Shown here: piece by piece, positions 26,160 to 37,179 of the stretch
Layout: each line of letters opens with the position of its first letter
How positions within the stretch are numbered: the first letter of the stretch is position 1
Source of the DNA: Teichococcus aestuarii
GTDB lineage: Bacteria > Pseudomonadota > Alphaproteobacteria > Acetobacterales > Acetobacteraceae
DNA: 64,000 nt
Direction of reading: 5' to 3'
Assembly (NCBI RefSeq): GCF_003116135.1
Contig: NZ_PDOA01000002.1
Coordinates: forward strand, 186,001-250,000
Program-made: the position numbers and the translations under genes
Notes under the pieces: model-generated
Database searches by the model: none
Seen by the model: only the letters and a program-made list of their open reading frames with translations
What the model was told of the DNA's origin: nothing

Positions 26160-27281
26160 TCACAGGCCGAGCAGGTCCAGCGTGCGGCCGATCACCTTCG
26201 CCTCGTCGAACCGCGCCAGGGCACGGGCGCGGCCGGCGGCGCCCTGGCGGGCGCGCAGCGCCGGGTCGGCGGCCAGGCGGCGCAGCGCGGCCGCCAGCGG
26301 CGCCACGGCCCCTGGCCCCGGCCCGGGCGGCACCAGGAAGCCGGTCTCGCCCTCCACCACCTGCTCGCGCGGGCCGCGTATGTCGGTGGCCACCACCGGC
26401 AGGCCGGTGAGCATCGCCTCGATCACCGACATGGGCAGCCCCTCGAAATGGCTGGGCAGGCAGAACACATCCGCCGCCGCCAGCAGGCGCGCCACGTCCT
26501 CGCGGTAGCCGAGCAGCTTCAGGCGCGGCCCCAGTTCGCGGCGGGCGCGGGCGAAATCCTCCGCCATGTCCGGCCCGTGGTCGGTGGGCAGGCGCTCGCC
26601 CACCACCCAGAGGGTGGCGCCGGGGACGGATTCCATCGCCCGCAGCAATTCCACATGCCCCTTGTGGCGCACCAGCCGCGAGACGATGACCACCACGCAA
26701 TCCGCCGGCCCGGCGCCCAGCTCGGCGCGCAGCGCGGCGCGCGCGGCGGCGTCGGGGTGGAAGCGCGCCGGGTCCCGCCCGTTGCCGATGCCCACCGCGT
26801 TGCGCGCGATGCCGAGGCGCCGCGCATCCGCCGCCTCCTCCTCGCTCACCGTCAGGAACACGTCCGTGGCGCGGCCGCCCAGCCACTCCAGCCCGAGCGA
26901 GAGGCCGCGCCGCCAGGCGGGCCCCGGCTGGTTGAACAGGAAGCCGTGCCCCGTATAGGCCACGCGCGGCACGCCGGCCGCCCGCGCCGCCGCCCGCGCC
27001 AGCAGGCCGGAGATCGGCATGTGGGCGTGCACGAGGTCGAACCTCTCCGCGCGGAAGACGCGCAGCAGCGCCGCCAGGGCGCGCGCCTGGGCCAGCGGGT
27101 TCAGGCTGCGCGCCATCGGCACCGGGATGATGCGGAACCCCTCGGCGCGCGGGACGGAGAGCAGCGGCCCCTCGGCGCAGATCCCCACCACCTCGTGCCC
27201 GCGCTCGCGCGCGCCGCGCATCACCGGCAGCACGAAGTGGCGCATCGCGAAATCGACGTTGCTGACCTCGGCGATCTTCAT
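26160..27281 (-). CDS. Glycosyltransferase family 4
   Basis: 373 residues. GT-B fold: N-terminal Rossmann start MKIAEVSNVDFAMRHFVLPV, the DLVHAHMPISGLLARAA segment, and the C-terminal nucleotide-sugar site with 'SRLVRHKGHVELLRAM' and the EX7E motif in 'HFEGLPMSVIEAMLTGLPVV'. It resembles transferases of exopolysaccharide and lipopolysaccharide clusters. Gene order (heparinase-like protein upstream, PBP1A downstream) gives no clear target; a single orphan transferase. Confidence 0.88.
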   Translation of the reverse strand: MKIAEVSNVDFAMRHFVLPVMRGARERGHEVVGICAEGPLLSVPRAEGFRIIPVPMARSLNPLAQARALAALLRVFRAERFDLVHAHMPISGLLARAAARAAGVPRVAYTGHGFLFNQPGPAWRRGLSLGLEWLGGRATDVFLTVSEEEAADARRLGIARNAVGIGNGRDPARFHPDAAARAALRAELGAGPADCVVVIVSRLVRHKGHVELLRAMESVPGATLWVVGERLPTDHGPDMAEDFARARRELGPRLKLLGYREDVARLLAAADVFCLPSHFEGLPMSVIEAMLTGLPVVATDIRGPREQVVEGETGFLVPPGPGPGAVAPLAAALRRLAADPALRARQGAAGRARALARFDEAKVIGRTLDLLGL

Positions 27282-27292
27282 GCTTCGGAAAA

Positions 27293-27338
27293 GGCCGGGG
27301 GAATGGATTCCCCCGGCCCCCCTTCTTCCTGTCGGTTT
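27293..27338. repeat. Dispersed palindromic repeat, family A, copy 3
   Basis: GGCCGGGGGAATGGATTCCC palindrome with a CCCCCCTTCTTCCTGTCGG tail. On the minus strand, in the direction of the neighbouring genes, the stem is followed by TTTTCC, so it should terminate the heparinase-like gene's transcript before the GT4 gene. Confidence 0.75.
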
Positions 27339-27348
27339 GCCGGTGCCG

Positions 27349-28992
27349 TCAGTCGTCGGTGGCGGCGGGGCCGGACTGGTTGACCCGGCTCAGTGCCCAC
27401 TGCACCGAAGGCGTGCCGGCCTCGGCCGAGAGCACCACCTGGCTGGTGCGGCGCGGCTCGCCGGCCATGAACACGCTGTCCTCCACCGAGAGCCTGGCGC
27501 GGCTGGCGCGCAGGCGCCAGGACGCTCCCGAGGGCAGCCGCAGCAGCACGGCGTTGTCCTCCAGCTGCGGGCTGGCGACGACGCCGGGGTGCAGGTGGAA
27601 GCGCACCGCGTAGGCGGGCGGGTTCTCGCCCTCCACCGAATCCTCGCCGCGCAGATCGTCGCCGGATTCGGAAAGGTAGAGGCGGCGGCGGTGCAGCGCG
27701 CCGAAGCCCCGGCGGTAGCCATCGTGGCTGGCATCCAGCCATTGCGCGCCATTGGCTTCCTGGCGCTCGGCCTCCACCGCCTCCGGGCGGCGGCCGAGGC
27801 CCTCCTCGCGCAGCTCGCTGCTGTTGGTGTCGGCCAGCACCAGGGTGGAATGCGCGGCGGTGGCGCGCAGCGCGTCGCGCCACGGCCCCTCGGCGGCCGG
27901 CACGGCGCCGCAATTGACGATCAGGCGGTCGCGCCCCACCGACATCTCGAAGGCCAGGGTGCCGGCGTGGTGGAAGCGGTCCGCCTGCCGCGGCAGGCCG
28001 GCCGGGCCGGGCGCGGCGCGGCCCTCGGGCGGCGGCCCGCAATCGGCGATGATCAGGGTGCGCCCCGCCTGGAGACGCTGGAAGCCGGCCTCGGCCAGGA
28101 TCAGCGGCGCGCGGCCGCGCGCCTGCCCCTGGGTCAGCACCAGGTCGACCAGCGCCGCGCCATCGTCGCGCGTGCCGTTGAACAGGGCGAGGCCGCCATC
28201 GCCATGGCGGAACAGCCGCAGCGCCGGCGCGGCGCGGTCCAGCGCCAGGGCCAGGTGCGGCGGCGCCTCCAGGCTGGAGCCGTGCAGCAGGTTGCGGATC
28301 TCGATCAGGTCCTGCACCGCCAGCAGCAGCTGGCCCGGGCTGCGCTCCACATGCGCGCCGTCGGGCAGGATCTGGCGGTCGATCTCGCCGGGCAGCACGC
28401 GCAGGCAGCGGGCGACCCAGGCTTCCTCCCCCAGCGCCACGGCGGCGGCCAGCGCGCCCTTCAGCGCGGCGAGGCTGCCGCGGTGCCGCCCCTCGGCCGG
28501 CAGGGTGGCCACCAGCCCGCGCGCATCCTGCGCCAGCCGCACCATCAGCGCGCGGCGGAAGGAATCCTCGGCCGTGGCGGCCAGGAAGTCCCAGTGGCCG
28601 AGCCAGGCGGAGAGCCGCGCGCCCGCCACCTCCGGCACGGCGGCGATGGATTCGGTGCCGCCCCGGGACAGCCAGTCGGTGGTCAGGTCGCGCGCCCGCA
28701 GCCGGGCGCCATCGGTGCCGAGGGCGCGCAGGTCGCGCAGCCAGGCGAAGCCGTGCACGGCGGCGCGCCACGGCGCGGAGCCGCTGCCCTCGGCCCAGCC
28801 CTGGCCGCCTTCCTCGGCGGTCACCAGCGGGCGGACGGTGCCGGCCACCTCGCACTCGCCGCGCAGCAGGCGGTGGCCGCGCCCGGCATCGCCGGGCCAG
28901 AGGTCGCGGAAGGCACGCGCCGGCGCCTCGGGCACCCGCACCGGCTTCAGCCCGGCCACCATCCGGCGGGCGCCGCGCAGCCAATCCGACAT
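27349..28992 (-). CDS. Heparinase II/III family protein
   Basis: 547 residues. N-terminal alpha/alpha toroid-like region ('GFAWLRDLRALGTDGARL', 'LGHWDFLAATAEDSFRRALM') and C-terminal beta-sandwich with the family's 'FHHAGTLAFEMSVGRDRLIV' and 'ATAAHSTLVLADTNSSEL' segments. Alphaproteobacterial members of this kind usually lie near rpe and rsmB, as here (rpe overlaps by one base), and their substrate is unknown; uronic-acid polysaccharide cleavage is the family function. No signal peptide is visible. The ATG at 28992 overlaps the rpe stop. Confidence 0.88.
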   Translation of the reverse strand: MSDWLRGARRMVAGLKPVRVPEAPARAFRDLWPGDAGRGHRLLRGECEVAGTVRPLVTAEEGGQGWAEGSGSAPWRAAVHGFAWLRDLRALGTDGARLRARDLTTDWLSRGGTESIAAVPEVAGARLSAWLGHWDFLAATAEDSFRRALMVRLAQDARGLVATLPAEGRHRGSLAALKGALAAAVALGEEAWVARCLRVLPGEIDRQILPDGAHVERSPGQLLLAVQDLIEIRNLLHGSSLEAPPHLALALDRAAPALRLFRHGDGGLALFNGTRDDGAALVDLVLTQGQARGRAPLILAEAGFQRLQAGRTLIIADCGPPPEGRAAPGPAGLPRQADRFHHAGTLAFEMSVGRDRLIVNCGAVPAAEGPWRDALRATAAHSTLVLADTNSSELREEGLGRRPEAVEAERQEANGAQWLDASHDGYRRGFGALHRRRLYLSESGDDLRGEDSVEGENPPAYAVRFHLHPGVVASPQLEDNAVLLRLPSGASWRLRASRARLSVEDSVFMAGEPRRTSQVVLSAEAGTPSVQWALSRVNQSGPAATDD

Positions 28993-29654
28993 CAGCCGGC
29001 GCCCCCGCGCAGCCCGGCGATGGCGGCGGCGTAGTCCGGCGTGCCGAACACGGCGGTGCCGGCCACCAGCACGTCGGCCCCGGCCCCGATGCAGAGCGGC
29101 GCCGTCGCCGCCGTCACGCCGCCATCCACCTCGAGCGCGATGTCGCGGCCGCTGGCCTCGATCATGCGGCGCAGCTCGGCGATCTTGGGGAGCTGGCTGT
29201 GGAGGAAGCTCTGCCCGCCGAAGCCCGGGTTGACCGTCATCACCAGGATCAGCTCCACCATGTCCAGCACCGGCGCCACGACGGCGGCGGGGGTGGCCGG
29301 GTTCAGCACCACGCCAGGGGACTTGCCGAGCGCCCGGATGCTCTGCAGCGAGCGGTGCAGGTGCGGGCCGGCCTCGGCATGCAGGCTGATGCGGTCCGCC
29401 CCCGCCTCGGCGAAGGCGGGCAGGAAGGCATCGACCGGGGAGATCATCAGGTGCACGTCGAAGGGCATGCGGGTACGGCCGCGCAGCGCCTTCACCACGG
29501 CCGGGCCGTAGCTGATGTTGGGCACGAAATGCCCGTCCATGATGTCCAGGTGAAGCCAGTCGGCCCCGGCGGCATCGATGGCGGCGACTTCTTCGCCAAG
29601 CCGCGCGAAATCGGCGGCCAGCAGGGACGGGGCGATTTTGACAGGGCGTGTCAC
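28992..29654 (-). CDS. rpe: Ribulose-phosphate 3-epimerase
   Basis: 220 residues from a GTG at 29654, which gives the usual family length; an upstream GTG at 29699 would add a poorly conserved extension, and neither has a good ribosome site. TIM-barrel enzyme of the pentose phosphate pathway. Motifs: '[16 protein letters not shown]', metal and catalytic site [13 protein letters not shown], 'FDVHLMI', '[13 protein letters not shown]' and 'EVDGGV'. It is translated just ahead of the heparinase-like gene. Confidence 0.93.
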   Translation of the reverse strand: MTRPVKIAPSLLAADFARLGEEVAAIDAAGADWLHLDIMDGHFVPNISYGPAVVKALRGRTRMPFDVHLMISPVDAFLPAFAEAGADRISLHAEAGPHLHRSLQSIRALGKSPGVVLNPATPAAVVAPVLDMVELILVMTVNPGFGGQSFLHSQLPKIAELRRMIEASGRDIALEVDGGVTAATAPLCIGAGADVLVAGTAVFGTPDYAAAIAGLRGGAG

Positions 29655-29820
29655 GAGGGAAGTTATGCCTTTAGGGCTGAAGCGGGACAAGCCGCGCACG
29701 GCCGGTGAAGTTGCGGAAATGACAGAAAGCCCGTCAGCGGGCCCGCATAAAGAAGCCGGCCCCCGGCGTCTTCCAATCCCCCATGCGGCCTTCCGGCATA
29801 ACAGATTGGAGAGAAGGCAA

Positions 29821-31116
29821 TTATTCGGCCCGGAAGCGGGCGATGAAGAAGCCGTCCAGCCCGCCCTGCCCGCCCCAGAGGTCGGGGCGGGTGCGCAGCC
29901 AGCCCTCGGGCGAGAGCGCCGCCTCCAGCCCCGGCACCTCCTCGGGGCGGATCGGGTCGGGGCGCAGGCCGGGGGCGCCGGCGCGGGCCTGCGCCTCGCC
30001 TTCCTCCGGCTGCAGGGAGCAGGTGGCGAAGACCAGCCGCCCGCCCGGCGCCAGCAGCCGCGCCGCCGCCGCCAGCAGCGGCCGCTGCAGCCCGGCCAGG
30101 GCGCCGACGTCGGAGGGGCGCTTCAGGTGCGGCACGTCCGGGTGGCGGCGGATGGTGCCGGTGGCGCTGCAGGGCGCGTCGAGCAGGATGGCGTCGAAGC
30201 GCTCGCCGGGGTTCCAGGCGGCGGCGTCGGCCTGCACCAGCTCGGCCTCCAGGGAGAGGCGGGCCAGGTTCTCGCGCAGCCGCTGGATGCGGTGGCCGTC
30301 GCGCTCCACCGCCACCACGCGGGCGCCGGCGGCGGCGAGCTGCGCCGTCTTGCCGCCCGGCGCGGCGCAGAGATCGGCCACGCGCTCGCCGGGGCGGACA
30401 TCCAGCAGCCGGGCCGGCAGGGCGGCGGCGGCGTCCTGTGCCCAGGCGCGCCCCTCGGCGAAGACCGGCAGCTCGGTGATGCGGGTGCCGGCGGGGAAGC
30501 GGGCGGTGCCGGTGGGCAGGCGCTCCGCCCCCTCCGGCCATTCCGTGCCGGGCAGCAGGGAGAGGTCGAGCGGCGCCGGCAGGCGGTGGGCGCGGGCGAT
30601 GGCGCGCACCGCCGGGCCGTAGGCGCCGTGCCAGGCGGTCCAGAGCCAGCCGGGGGTGTCCAGCCGCTCGCCATCCAGCTCCTCCAGCGCGGCCGGCCCC
30701 TGCTCGGCCACGCGGCGCAGCACGGCGTTCACCAGCCCGGCGAAGGGGCGCGGCACGAGGTCGACGCAGCTGGCCACGGCGGCGTGGGGCGGCGTCTCCA
30801 GCAGCAGCAGCTCGGCGGCGCCGATGCGCAGCGCGTTGCGCACCTCGGGCGGCGGCTCGCGCCGCAGCAGCGGCTCCAGCACGGCGTCCAGGCTGCCCAG
30901 GCGGCGCAGCACGGCGGCGGCGATGCGGTGGGCGGCGGCGCGGTCCCGCGCCTCGGCGGGGGGCAGGGCGTCCAGCGCCTCCTCCAGGCCCCGCCGGCGG
31001 TCCAGCACGGCGCCCACCAGCGCCAGGGCGGCGCTGCGGGTGGGGTTGCCCGCGGGGGAGCGCGGGCGGGCGGGGGCGGAACGGGTGGCGCCGGGGCGGC
31101 GGACGGGCGGCTTCAT
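29821..31116 (-). CDS. rsmB: 16S rRNA (cytosine-C5) methyltransferase RsmB
   Basis: 431 residues. N-terminal NusB-like domain (about 25-150: '[20 protein letters not shown]', '[20 protein letters not shown]', '[12 protein letters not shown]') and a Rossmann methyltransferase domain with '[16 protein letters not shown]', motif [10 protein letters not shown] and motif [12 protein letters not shown], whose Cys residues are the catalytic pair. Methylates C967-equivalent of 16S rRNA. Basic N-terminal tail of about 25 residues. Shares its neighbourhood with rpe, as in other alphaproteobacteria. Confidence 0.95.
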   Translation of the reverse strand: MKPPVRRPGATRSAPARPRSPAGNPTRSAALALVGAVLDRRRGLEEALDALPPAEARDRAAAHRIAAAVLRRLGSLDAVLEPLLRREPPPEVRNALRIGAAELLLLETPPHAAVASCVDLVPRPFAGLVNAVLRRVAEQGPAALEELDGERLDTPGWLWTAWHGAYGPAVRAIARAHRLPAPLDLSLLPGTEWPEGAERLPTGTARFPAGTRITELPVFAEGRAWAQDAAAALPARLLDVRPGERVADLCAAPGGKTAQLAAAGARVVAVERDGHRIQRLRENLARLSLEAELVQADAAAWNPGERFDAILLDAPCSATGTIRRHPDVPHLKRPSDVGALAGLQRPLLAAAARLLAPGGRLVFATCSLQPEEGEAQARAGAPGLRPDPIRPEEVPGLEAALSPEGWLRTRPDLWGGQGGLDGFFIARFRAE

Positions 31117-31211
31117 CGCGCAGTGCTATGGGCCGGAAGGCAGCCCGCTGTCGAGCGCCCGCGCGCATTGGCAGCCCTGCCCTGCGCACCCCACAAGGGG
31201 GCGGGCCACCC

Positions 31212-32699
31212 TCAGGCGGCCCGCAGCCCCTGCAGCGTGCTGACGACGCTGCCGCGCAGCGCGGCATCCTGCTGCCGCAGCGTCTCGGCCAGGGCGGCGA
31301 GCGGCTCCACCAGCCCCGCCGTCTCGGCCAGCGCGGTGGAGGTGCCGGAGACGGCGCCGCTGGCCCGCCCCGATTCGGCGGCCACGTGGCCGGCGGCGCG
31401 GGCGATCTCCTGCGTCGCCGCCGCCTGCTGCGCCACCGCCTCGCCGATCAGCCGGGCGGCCGACTGCACCTCCGCCACCACCGTGGCGATGCCCTGGATG
31501 GCCGCCGCCGCCTCCCGCGCCGCGCCCTGGATGGCGCCGACCTGGCCGCTGATCTCCTCCGTCGCGCGGGCGGTCTGCCCGGCCAGGGCCTTCACCTCGC
31601 TGGCCACCACGGCGAAGCCCTTGCCGGCCTCGCCGGCCCGGGCCGCCTCGATCGTGGCGTTCAGCGCCAGCAGGTTGGTCTGCCCGGCGATGGAGGTGAT
31701 GAGCTCCACCACCTCGCCGATGCGCCCGGCGCTCTGCACCAGGGCCTGCACCGTGGCGTCGCTGGCGCTGGCGCGGGCGGCGGCGCCATCGGCCACCGCC
31801 GAGACCTGCCGCACCTGGCGGGTGATCTCCGCCACCGTGCCGGCCAGCTGCCCGGTGGCGGCGGCCATGCCCTGCGCCTCGCCGCTGCTGAGGCCGGCGG
31901 CGCCGGCGGCCAGGCCGGCGCTGTCGCTGGCCTGGCGGGTCGCGCCGGCGAGGCGGCCGGCCAGGGCGCCGAGCTGCGCCACCGCCTCCTCCACCCCCGC
32001 GGCCACGCTGCCCACCGAGGCCTCGATCTGCTCGGCCAGGACCAGCCGGGCGCGGCGCCGCTGCTCGGCCTGCGCCTGCTCGGCGGCCTGCCGCGCGGCC
32101 TCGGCGGCGCGGGCCTGCGCCTCGGCGGCGGCGGCGGCGAGGCGGGCGGCCTCGGCGGCGCGGGCGGCCTGCTCCAGGCTGTGGCCCAGCCAGATGAGCG
32201 GCAGCGCCTCGGCCAGCAGGATGGCGGCGTGCAGGCCGACGCGCGGCAGCGCCAGCGACGCCTCGGGGAAGATGGCCAGCGGCAGCAGCAGCCCGAGCCC
32301 CAGGTGGTGCAGCGCCACGAAGAGGGTGGCCAGCGCCACCGGCCGCGCGTCGCAGAAGCCGGCGACGAGGGCGAGGGCGGCGAAATAGGCCATGTGCAGG
32401 TCGATGCGCCAGCCATCCTCCACCCGCCACACCAGCAGCGAGACGACGAGCATGACGGCCAGGGCCAGCCCGTTGCGCGTGGCGGGTGCCGCCGCGTCCC
32501 TCCAGGCCAGCAGGCTGCCGCCCAGCGCCGCCAGCGCGGCGATGCCGGTGGCCAGCCCCAGGGGTGGGCCGGGGGGAGGGCCGGGGAGCGCACCGGGGCG
32601 GGGGTTTGCCCATTCCACCGCCAGCAGCACCGGCACGCAGGCCCAGAGCAGGCCGGCCAGCAGCAGGGCGAAGCGCCGCCGCAGGGGGTGCAGGTTCAT
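31212..32699 (-). CDS. Methyl-accepting chemotaxis protein with multi-helix membrane sensor
   Basis: 495 residues from the ATG at 32699. The N-terminal 190 residues are about six membrane helices without a large periplasmic domain, followed by a long Ala/Glu/Gln coiled coil (about 200-250) and the signalling domain with the conserved tip '[20 protein letters not shown]' and [15 protein letters not shown]. It should feed CheA/CheW in response to a membrane-embedded or membrane-state signal. The sensor histidines '[13 protein letters not shown]' resemble a 6-helix sensor rather than a ligand pocket. Start overlaps the stop of the upstream exported protein gene (ATGA). Confidence 0.88.
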   Translation of the reverse strand: MNLHPLRRRFALLLAGLLWACVPVLLAVEWANPRPGALPGPPPGPPLGLATGIAALAALGGSLLAWRDAAAPATRNGLALAVMLVVSLLVWRVEDGWRIDLHMAYFAALALVAGFCDARPVALATLFVALHHLGLGLLLPLAIFPEASLALPRVGLHAAILLAEALPLIWLGHSLEQAARAAEAARLAAAAAEAQARAAEAARQAAEQAQAEQRRRARLVLAEQIEASVGSVAAGVEEAVAQLGALAGRLAGATRQASDSAGLAAGAAGLSSGEAQGMAAATGQLAGTVAEITRQVRQVSAVADGAAARASASDATVQALVQSAGRIGEVVELITSIAGQTNLLALNATIEAARAGEAGKGFAVVASEVKALAGQTARATEEISGQVGAIQGAAREAAAAIQGIATVVAEVQSAARLIGEAVAQQAAATQEIARAAGHVAAESGRASGAVSGTSTALAETAGLVEPLAALAETLRQQDAALRGSVVSTLQGLRAA

Positions 32700-33049
32700 G
32701 CGGCGTCCCCGGGGCGCGCGGCGGCGCGGGCAGCAGAGCGCGCGGCGGCGCGGGCAGCGGTGCGGGGGGCGGTGCAGCCGGGGGCGCCCGGCGCGGCCAG
32801 GGCAAGCCAGGCGTGGTGTGGCAGGGAAAGGCCGGGCGCGCGCTCGGCCAGGACCAGGGGCGGGCTGGCATGGAGCAGGCGCATGGGCCGGTGGCCGGCC
32901 GCGCCGGTCAGCAGCAGCGCCTGCTCGGCCGGCAGGCCGGGCCGGAACAGGATTGCCACCGGCTGGCCCGCCGCGGGCCAGAGCGGTACGGCCGTGGCCA
33001 GCGCCCCGGCAATGCCGAGGCACGCCAGGCCAGACGCGAGGAACCGCAT
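32696..33049 (-). CDS. Small exported protein of unknown function, coupled to the chemoreceptor gene
   Basis: 117 residues. Signal peptide-like start ([20 protein letters not shown]), a middle of about 70 residues ([20 protein letters not shown], '[20 protein letters not shown]') and an Ala/Arg repeat tail ([18 protein letters not shown]). Its stop overlaps the chemoreceptor start by four bases, so the pair is translationally coupled. No family recognised. It could be a periplasmic partner of the receptor; that is a guess from position. Confidence 0.65.
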   Translation of the reverse strand: MRFLASGLACLGIAGALATAVPLWPAAGQPVAILFRPGLPAEQALLLTGAAGHRPMRLLHASPPLVLAERAPGLSLPHHAWLALAAPGAPGCTAPRTAARAAARSAARAAARPGDAA

Positions 33050-33134
33050 CCCGACTCCCTCCAGAAGATGAAGCGGAGCACAGAATGCGGCGAGAATCGT
33101 TAACTACCCGTTGGTCGGGCCGAGTCCGCGCGCC

Positions 33135-33809
33135 TCAGGCCGCGGCGGGGTCGATCCAGCCCACATGCCCGTCCGGGCGCCGATAGACGACGTTGAGCTG
33201 CCCGCTGGCGCGGTTGCGGAACATCATCACCGGCATCTGGCCGAGGTCGAGCCGCATCACCGCCTCGCCCACGGTGAGGCGGGCGATCTCGGTGGGGGTC
33301 TCGGCAATGATGGCGCCGTGCTCGGCCCCGTCCATGCCGCCGGACGTCTCCATGCCATCGGCGGCCGGGTCCTCGGCGGGGGCGGCGCCGTCGGTCAGGC
33401 CGCCGAGCAGCACGGCGGCGTCGACCGGCTCGTCCGGCACGTCGGCCGGCTGGGCCAGCACCACCTGCCGCGCCGTCTCGGCGGTGGCGGGCAGGCGCTC
33501 ATCGGCCAGGTTGCGGGAATGCTCGTTCATGCGGCGGCGGTAGCGGCGCAGGCGCTTGGCGATGTGCGCGGCGGCCTCGTCGAAGGCGCGGTGCGCGTCG
33601 GGCCCCTCGCCCTCGCCGCGCAGGCTGAGCCCGCGGCCGGCGTGGATGTCAATGGCGCAGGAGAAGAAGGCGCGGTTCTTCCCGAAGGTCACATAGGCTT
33701 CCAGCGCGTGGTCGAAGTATTTCTTGGTCACGGCGCTGAGGCCTTCGGTCACATGGACCTTCAGCGCCTCGCCTGTTTCGACCTGTTTCCCTGCGACAAC
33801 GATATGCAT
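33135..33809 (-). CDS. hpf: Ribosome hibernation promoting factor, long form
   Basis: 224 residues. N-terminal S30AE/YfiA domain (1-100: 'MHIVVAGKQVETGEALK', 'HAGRGLSLRGEGEGPDAHRA', AKRLRRYRRRM), a disordered acidic linker, and the C-terminal dimerisation domain (PVMMFRNRASGQLNVVYRRP). Long HPF pairs 70S ribosomes into 100S dimers in stationary phase. Downstream of rpoN as usual in alphaproteobacteria, but the ptsN gene that commonly follows hpf is absent. Confidence 0.95.
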   Translation of the reverse strand: MHIVVAGKQVETGEALKVHVTEGLSAVTKKYFDHALEAYVTFGKNRAFFSCAIDIHAGRGLSLRGEGEGPDAHRAFDEAAAHIAKRLRRYRRRMNEHSRNLADERLPATAETARQVVLAQPADVPDEPVDAAVLLGGLTDGAAPAEDPAADGMETSGGMDGAEHGAIIAETPTEIARLTVGEAVMRLDLGQMPVMMFRNRASGQLNVVYRRPDGHVGWIDPAAA

Positions 33810-33888
33810 GGCGGGCTAACCCCTCCTTGTTGCTGGGGAGGGGCCGTCCCTTGGGACGGCGGGGCGGGCGGGTCGCGCCCGCTCCGGG

Positions 33889-35370
33889 TCAGGCCGGGAC
33901 GGCCTTCTCCCGTTTGCGCTGCACGGATGATGGGATGCGCAGCGCTTCCCGGTATTTGGCCACCGTGCGGCGGGCGATGTCCACTCCTTCCCGACGCAAA
34001 GCTGCGACAATTGCATCATCGCTGAGGATATCGTCCGGCGTCTCCGCCGCGACCATGCCGCGGATGCGGTGGCGGATCGCCTCGGCGCTGAAGGTTTCAC
34101 CGCCCGTGCCGCCGATCGCAGTTGTGAAGAAGTATTTAAGCTCAAAATTGCCGCGCGGCGTGGCGATGTACTTGTTGGCGGTGACACGGCTGACGGTCGA
34201 TTCGTGCATCTCCACCGCCTCCGCCACGTCGCGCAGGATGAGCGGGCGCAGATGCGCGACGCCGTGGCGGAAGAAGCCGTCCTGCCGCCGCACGATCTCG
34301 GCCGACACCTTCAGGATGGTGCTGGCGCGCTGCTCCAGGCTCTTCACCAGCCAGTTGGCGGCCTGGAACTTCTCGGAGAGGAAGGCCCGGTCCTCGCGCG
34401 AGGCGGCGACCAGCGCGCGGGCGTGGAAGCCGCGGTTGACCAGCACGCGCGGCAGCGTCTCCGGGTTCAGCTCCAGCAGCCAGTCGCCCGCCTCGCCGGC
34501 CATCGGGGCGGGGCGCATCAGCACGTCCGGCACCAGCGAGGGCGCGTGCTCGGGGTCGAAGCCGGCGCCGGGCTTGGGGTCGAGGCGCTTCAGCTCGGCC
34601 ACCATGTCGGCCAAATCCTCGGCATCGACGCCGCAGACGCGCATCAGCCCGCGCATGTCGCGCCGCGCCAGCATCTCCAGGTTCCGCACCAGCGCGGCCA
34701 TGGCCGGGTCCAGCCGGTTCTTCTCGGCCAGCTGCACGGCCAGGCACTCGCTGAGCGAGCGGCAGAACATGCCCACCGGCTCGAAGCGCTGCATCCGCGC
34801 CCGGATGCGCGCCACCCGCGCCTCCTCGCAGCCCAGCGCGGCGGCGATGGCGGCATCCGCCGCCGGCAGCCGCCCCGCCGGGTCGAGCAGCGCGATGAGC
34901 TGGGCGCCGATCAGCCGGTCCGACGGATCGGGGAAGGTGAGGCGGAGCTGCTCGCCCAGCTCCTCGCGCAGGCTGCGCGGCCGCTCGGCGGCCAGCGAGT
35001 CGATGCCGCGCGCATCCTCGTCGAAATCGGCGCGGCCGCCGCGCGGGCTCTCGCCGTCATAGACGTTCGACCAGTCGCGGATGTCGAGCGGGGCCTCCGC
35101 CTCGGCCGGCAGGGCGGCGGCGGTGCTGCTCTCGAAGCTGTCGGCCGGGGCGGGCGGCGGCGGGGCCGGCTCGCGCCCGGCATGGGCGTCGGGCGGCGGG
35201 CCGTCGGCGCGCTCGTCGCGCTCCAGCAGCGGGTTGCGCTCCAGCTCCTCCTCGACGAAGGCGATGACCTCGAGGTTGGAGGATTGCAGCAGCTTGATCG
35301 CCTGCCGCAGCTGCGGCGTCATCACCAGCGACTGGGTGTGCCGCAGATCCAGACGTGGGCCGATGGCCAT
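33889..35370 (-). CDS. rpoN: RNA polymerase sigma-54 factor
   Basis: 493 residues. Region I (RHTQSLVMTPQLRQAIKLLQ), an acidic/Pro-rich region II, core-binding domain, helix-turn-helix 'AEAVEMHESTVSRVTANKYI' and the C-terminal RpoN box ARRTVAKYRE. Directs transcription that needs enhancer-binding activators. Standard location between lptB and hpf. Confidence 0.96.
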   Translation of the reverse strand: MAIGPRLDLRHTQSLVMTPQLRQAIKLLQSSNLEVIAFVEEELERNPLLERDERADGPPPDAHAGREPAPPPPAPADSFESSTAAALPAEAEAPLDIRDWSNVYDGESPRGGRADFDEDARGIDSLAAERPRSLREELGEQLRLTFPDPSDRLIGAQLIALLDPAGRLPAADAAIAAALGCEEARVARIRARMQRFEPVGMFCRSLSECLAVQLAEKNRLDPAMAALVRNLEMLARRDMRGLMRVCGVDAEDLADMVAELKRLDPKPGAGFDPEHAPSLVPDVLMRPAPMAGEAGDWLLELNPETLPRVLVNRGFHARALVAASREDRAFLSEKFQAANWLVKSLEQRASTILKVSAEIVRRQDGFFRHGVAHLRPLILRDVAEAVEMHESTVSRVTANKYIATPRGNFELKYFFTTAIGGTGGETFSAEAIRHRIRGMVAAETPDDILSDDAIVAALRREGVDIARRTVAKYREALRIPSSVQRKREKAVPA

Positions 35371-35434
35371 GGCCGCTCAGCCTGCCTCCAGCAAGGGGGT
35401 GCCCGCCGCACGGGACCGGTGCAGCAGGCGCATG

Positions 35435-36183
<749 letters not shown>

Positions 36184-36187
<4 letters not shown>

Positions 36188-37179
36188 CGCGGCTGCCCCT
36201 GGCCTTGCTGTCCCTGGGGCTGCTGTCCCTGGGGCTGCCCCTGGGGTTGCCCCTGGGGTTGCAACGCCTGCTGGCCCTGCTGCGGGATGATCAGGCCCTG
36301 CACGCGCTGGCCGGGGGTGGAAACCAGGCGGGCCACGCCGCTGCGCATGTTGACGATCGCCTCCTGTCCGTTGAGCTGGTTGTCGCCGCGGGTGATGCGC
36401 ACGCCGCCGAGCAGGCGGGCCATGCCGGTGACTTCCGAATAGACGCCGCGGTCGCCGCGCACCACCTCGCCGGGGGTGCGGATCTCGACATTGCCGAAGG
36501 CCTCGACGCGCTCGAGCTGGCTGCCCTGGCCTGGCGTGGCGGCGCCGTTCCGGGCCGGCGCCGCGGCCTGCTGCGGCGCCCCGGCGCCCTGCTCCAGGAA
36601 GTAGCCCACCAGCGTGTCGGCGGCGATGCGGCGCTGGTCCTGCGTCACCACCACGGCGGCGCCGCGCGCCACGGCCATGCGGCGCTGCGGCCAGTATTCC
36701 ATGCTGTCGCGGGAGGTCAGAACGTTCTCGGGCGTGGTCAGCTTCAGGGCGCGGCCGGTCATCACCAGCACGGCCTGGTCCATGTCGTAGATGGCGCGGT
36801 CGCCCTCGGCATGGTCGGTGGCGCTGTCGATGCGGACATTGCCCTCCGCCTCCAGCCGCCAGATCTCGCCGCCCGACATCGGCGTGTCGGCGCCGCCGGC
36901 GGCGGCGGGCTGGCCGGCGCGCGGGCGGTAGCGGGCGATCAGCCGGTCGGCGGTCAGGGTGATGCCCTGGCGCACGGCGCGGGCATTGCCGCGGGCGATC
37001 ACCACCTGCTCCTGCTGGCGCCACTCGATGCCGTCGGTGGCGGTCACCTCCACCGGGCCGCCCTGGGTCAGGTCGAGCGCCTGGGCGCCGGCGGCGCGCG
37101 GGGCGAGCGCCAGGGAGGCGGCCAGCAGCAGGCCGGCCAGCAGGGCGGCGGCGGGAAGGCCGCGTCGCGTCTCGGTCAT
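36184..37179 (-). CDS. lptA: LPS periplasmic bridge protein LptA with Gln/Pro-rich tail
   Basis: 331 residues, clearly longer than usual LptA (about 180-230). Signal peptide ending near APRAAGAQA, then OstA/LptA beta-jellyroll segments: 'VVIARGNARAVRQGITLTAD', 'EAEGNVRIDSATDHAEGDRA', 'VEAFGNVEIRTPGEVVRGDR' and 'RGDNQLNGQEAIVNM'. Disordered inserts follow residues 80 and 210, and the C-terminus is a run of QGQPQGQ-type units encoded by short DNA repeats (about 36189-36265). It carries LPS across the periplasm to LptDE. Overlaps lptC and lptB. Confidence 0.92.

Noticed and set aside
23570-26410. A 946-codon plus-strand frame opposite the PBP1A gene
   Set aside because: His/Gln/Arg-rich antisense shadow of a gene with all catalytic motifs.
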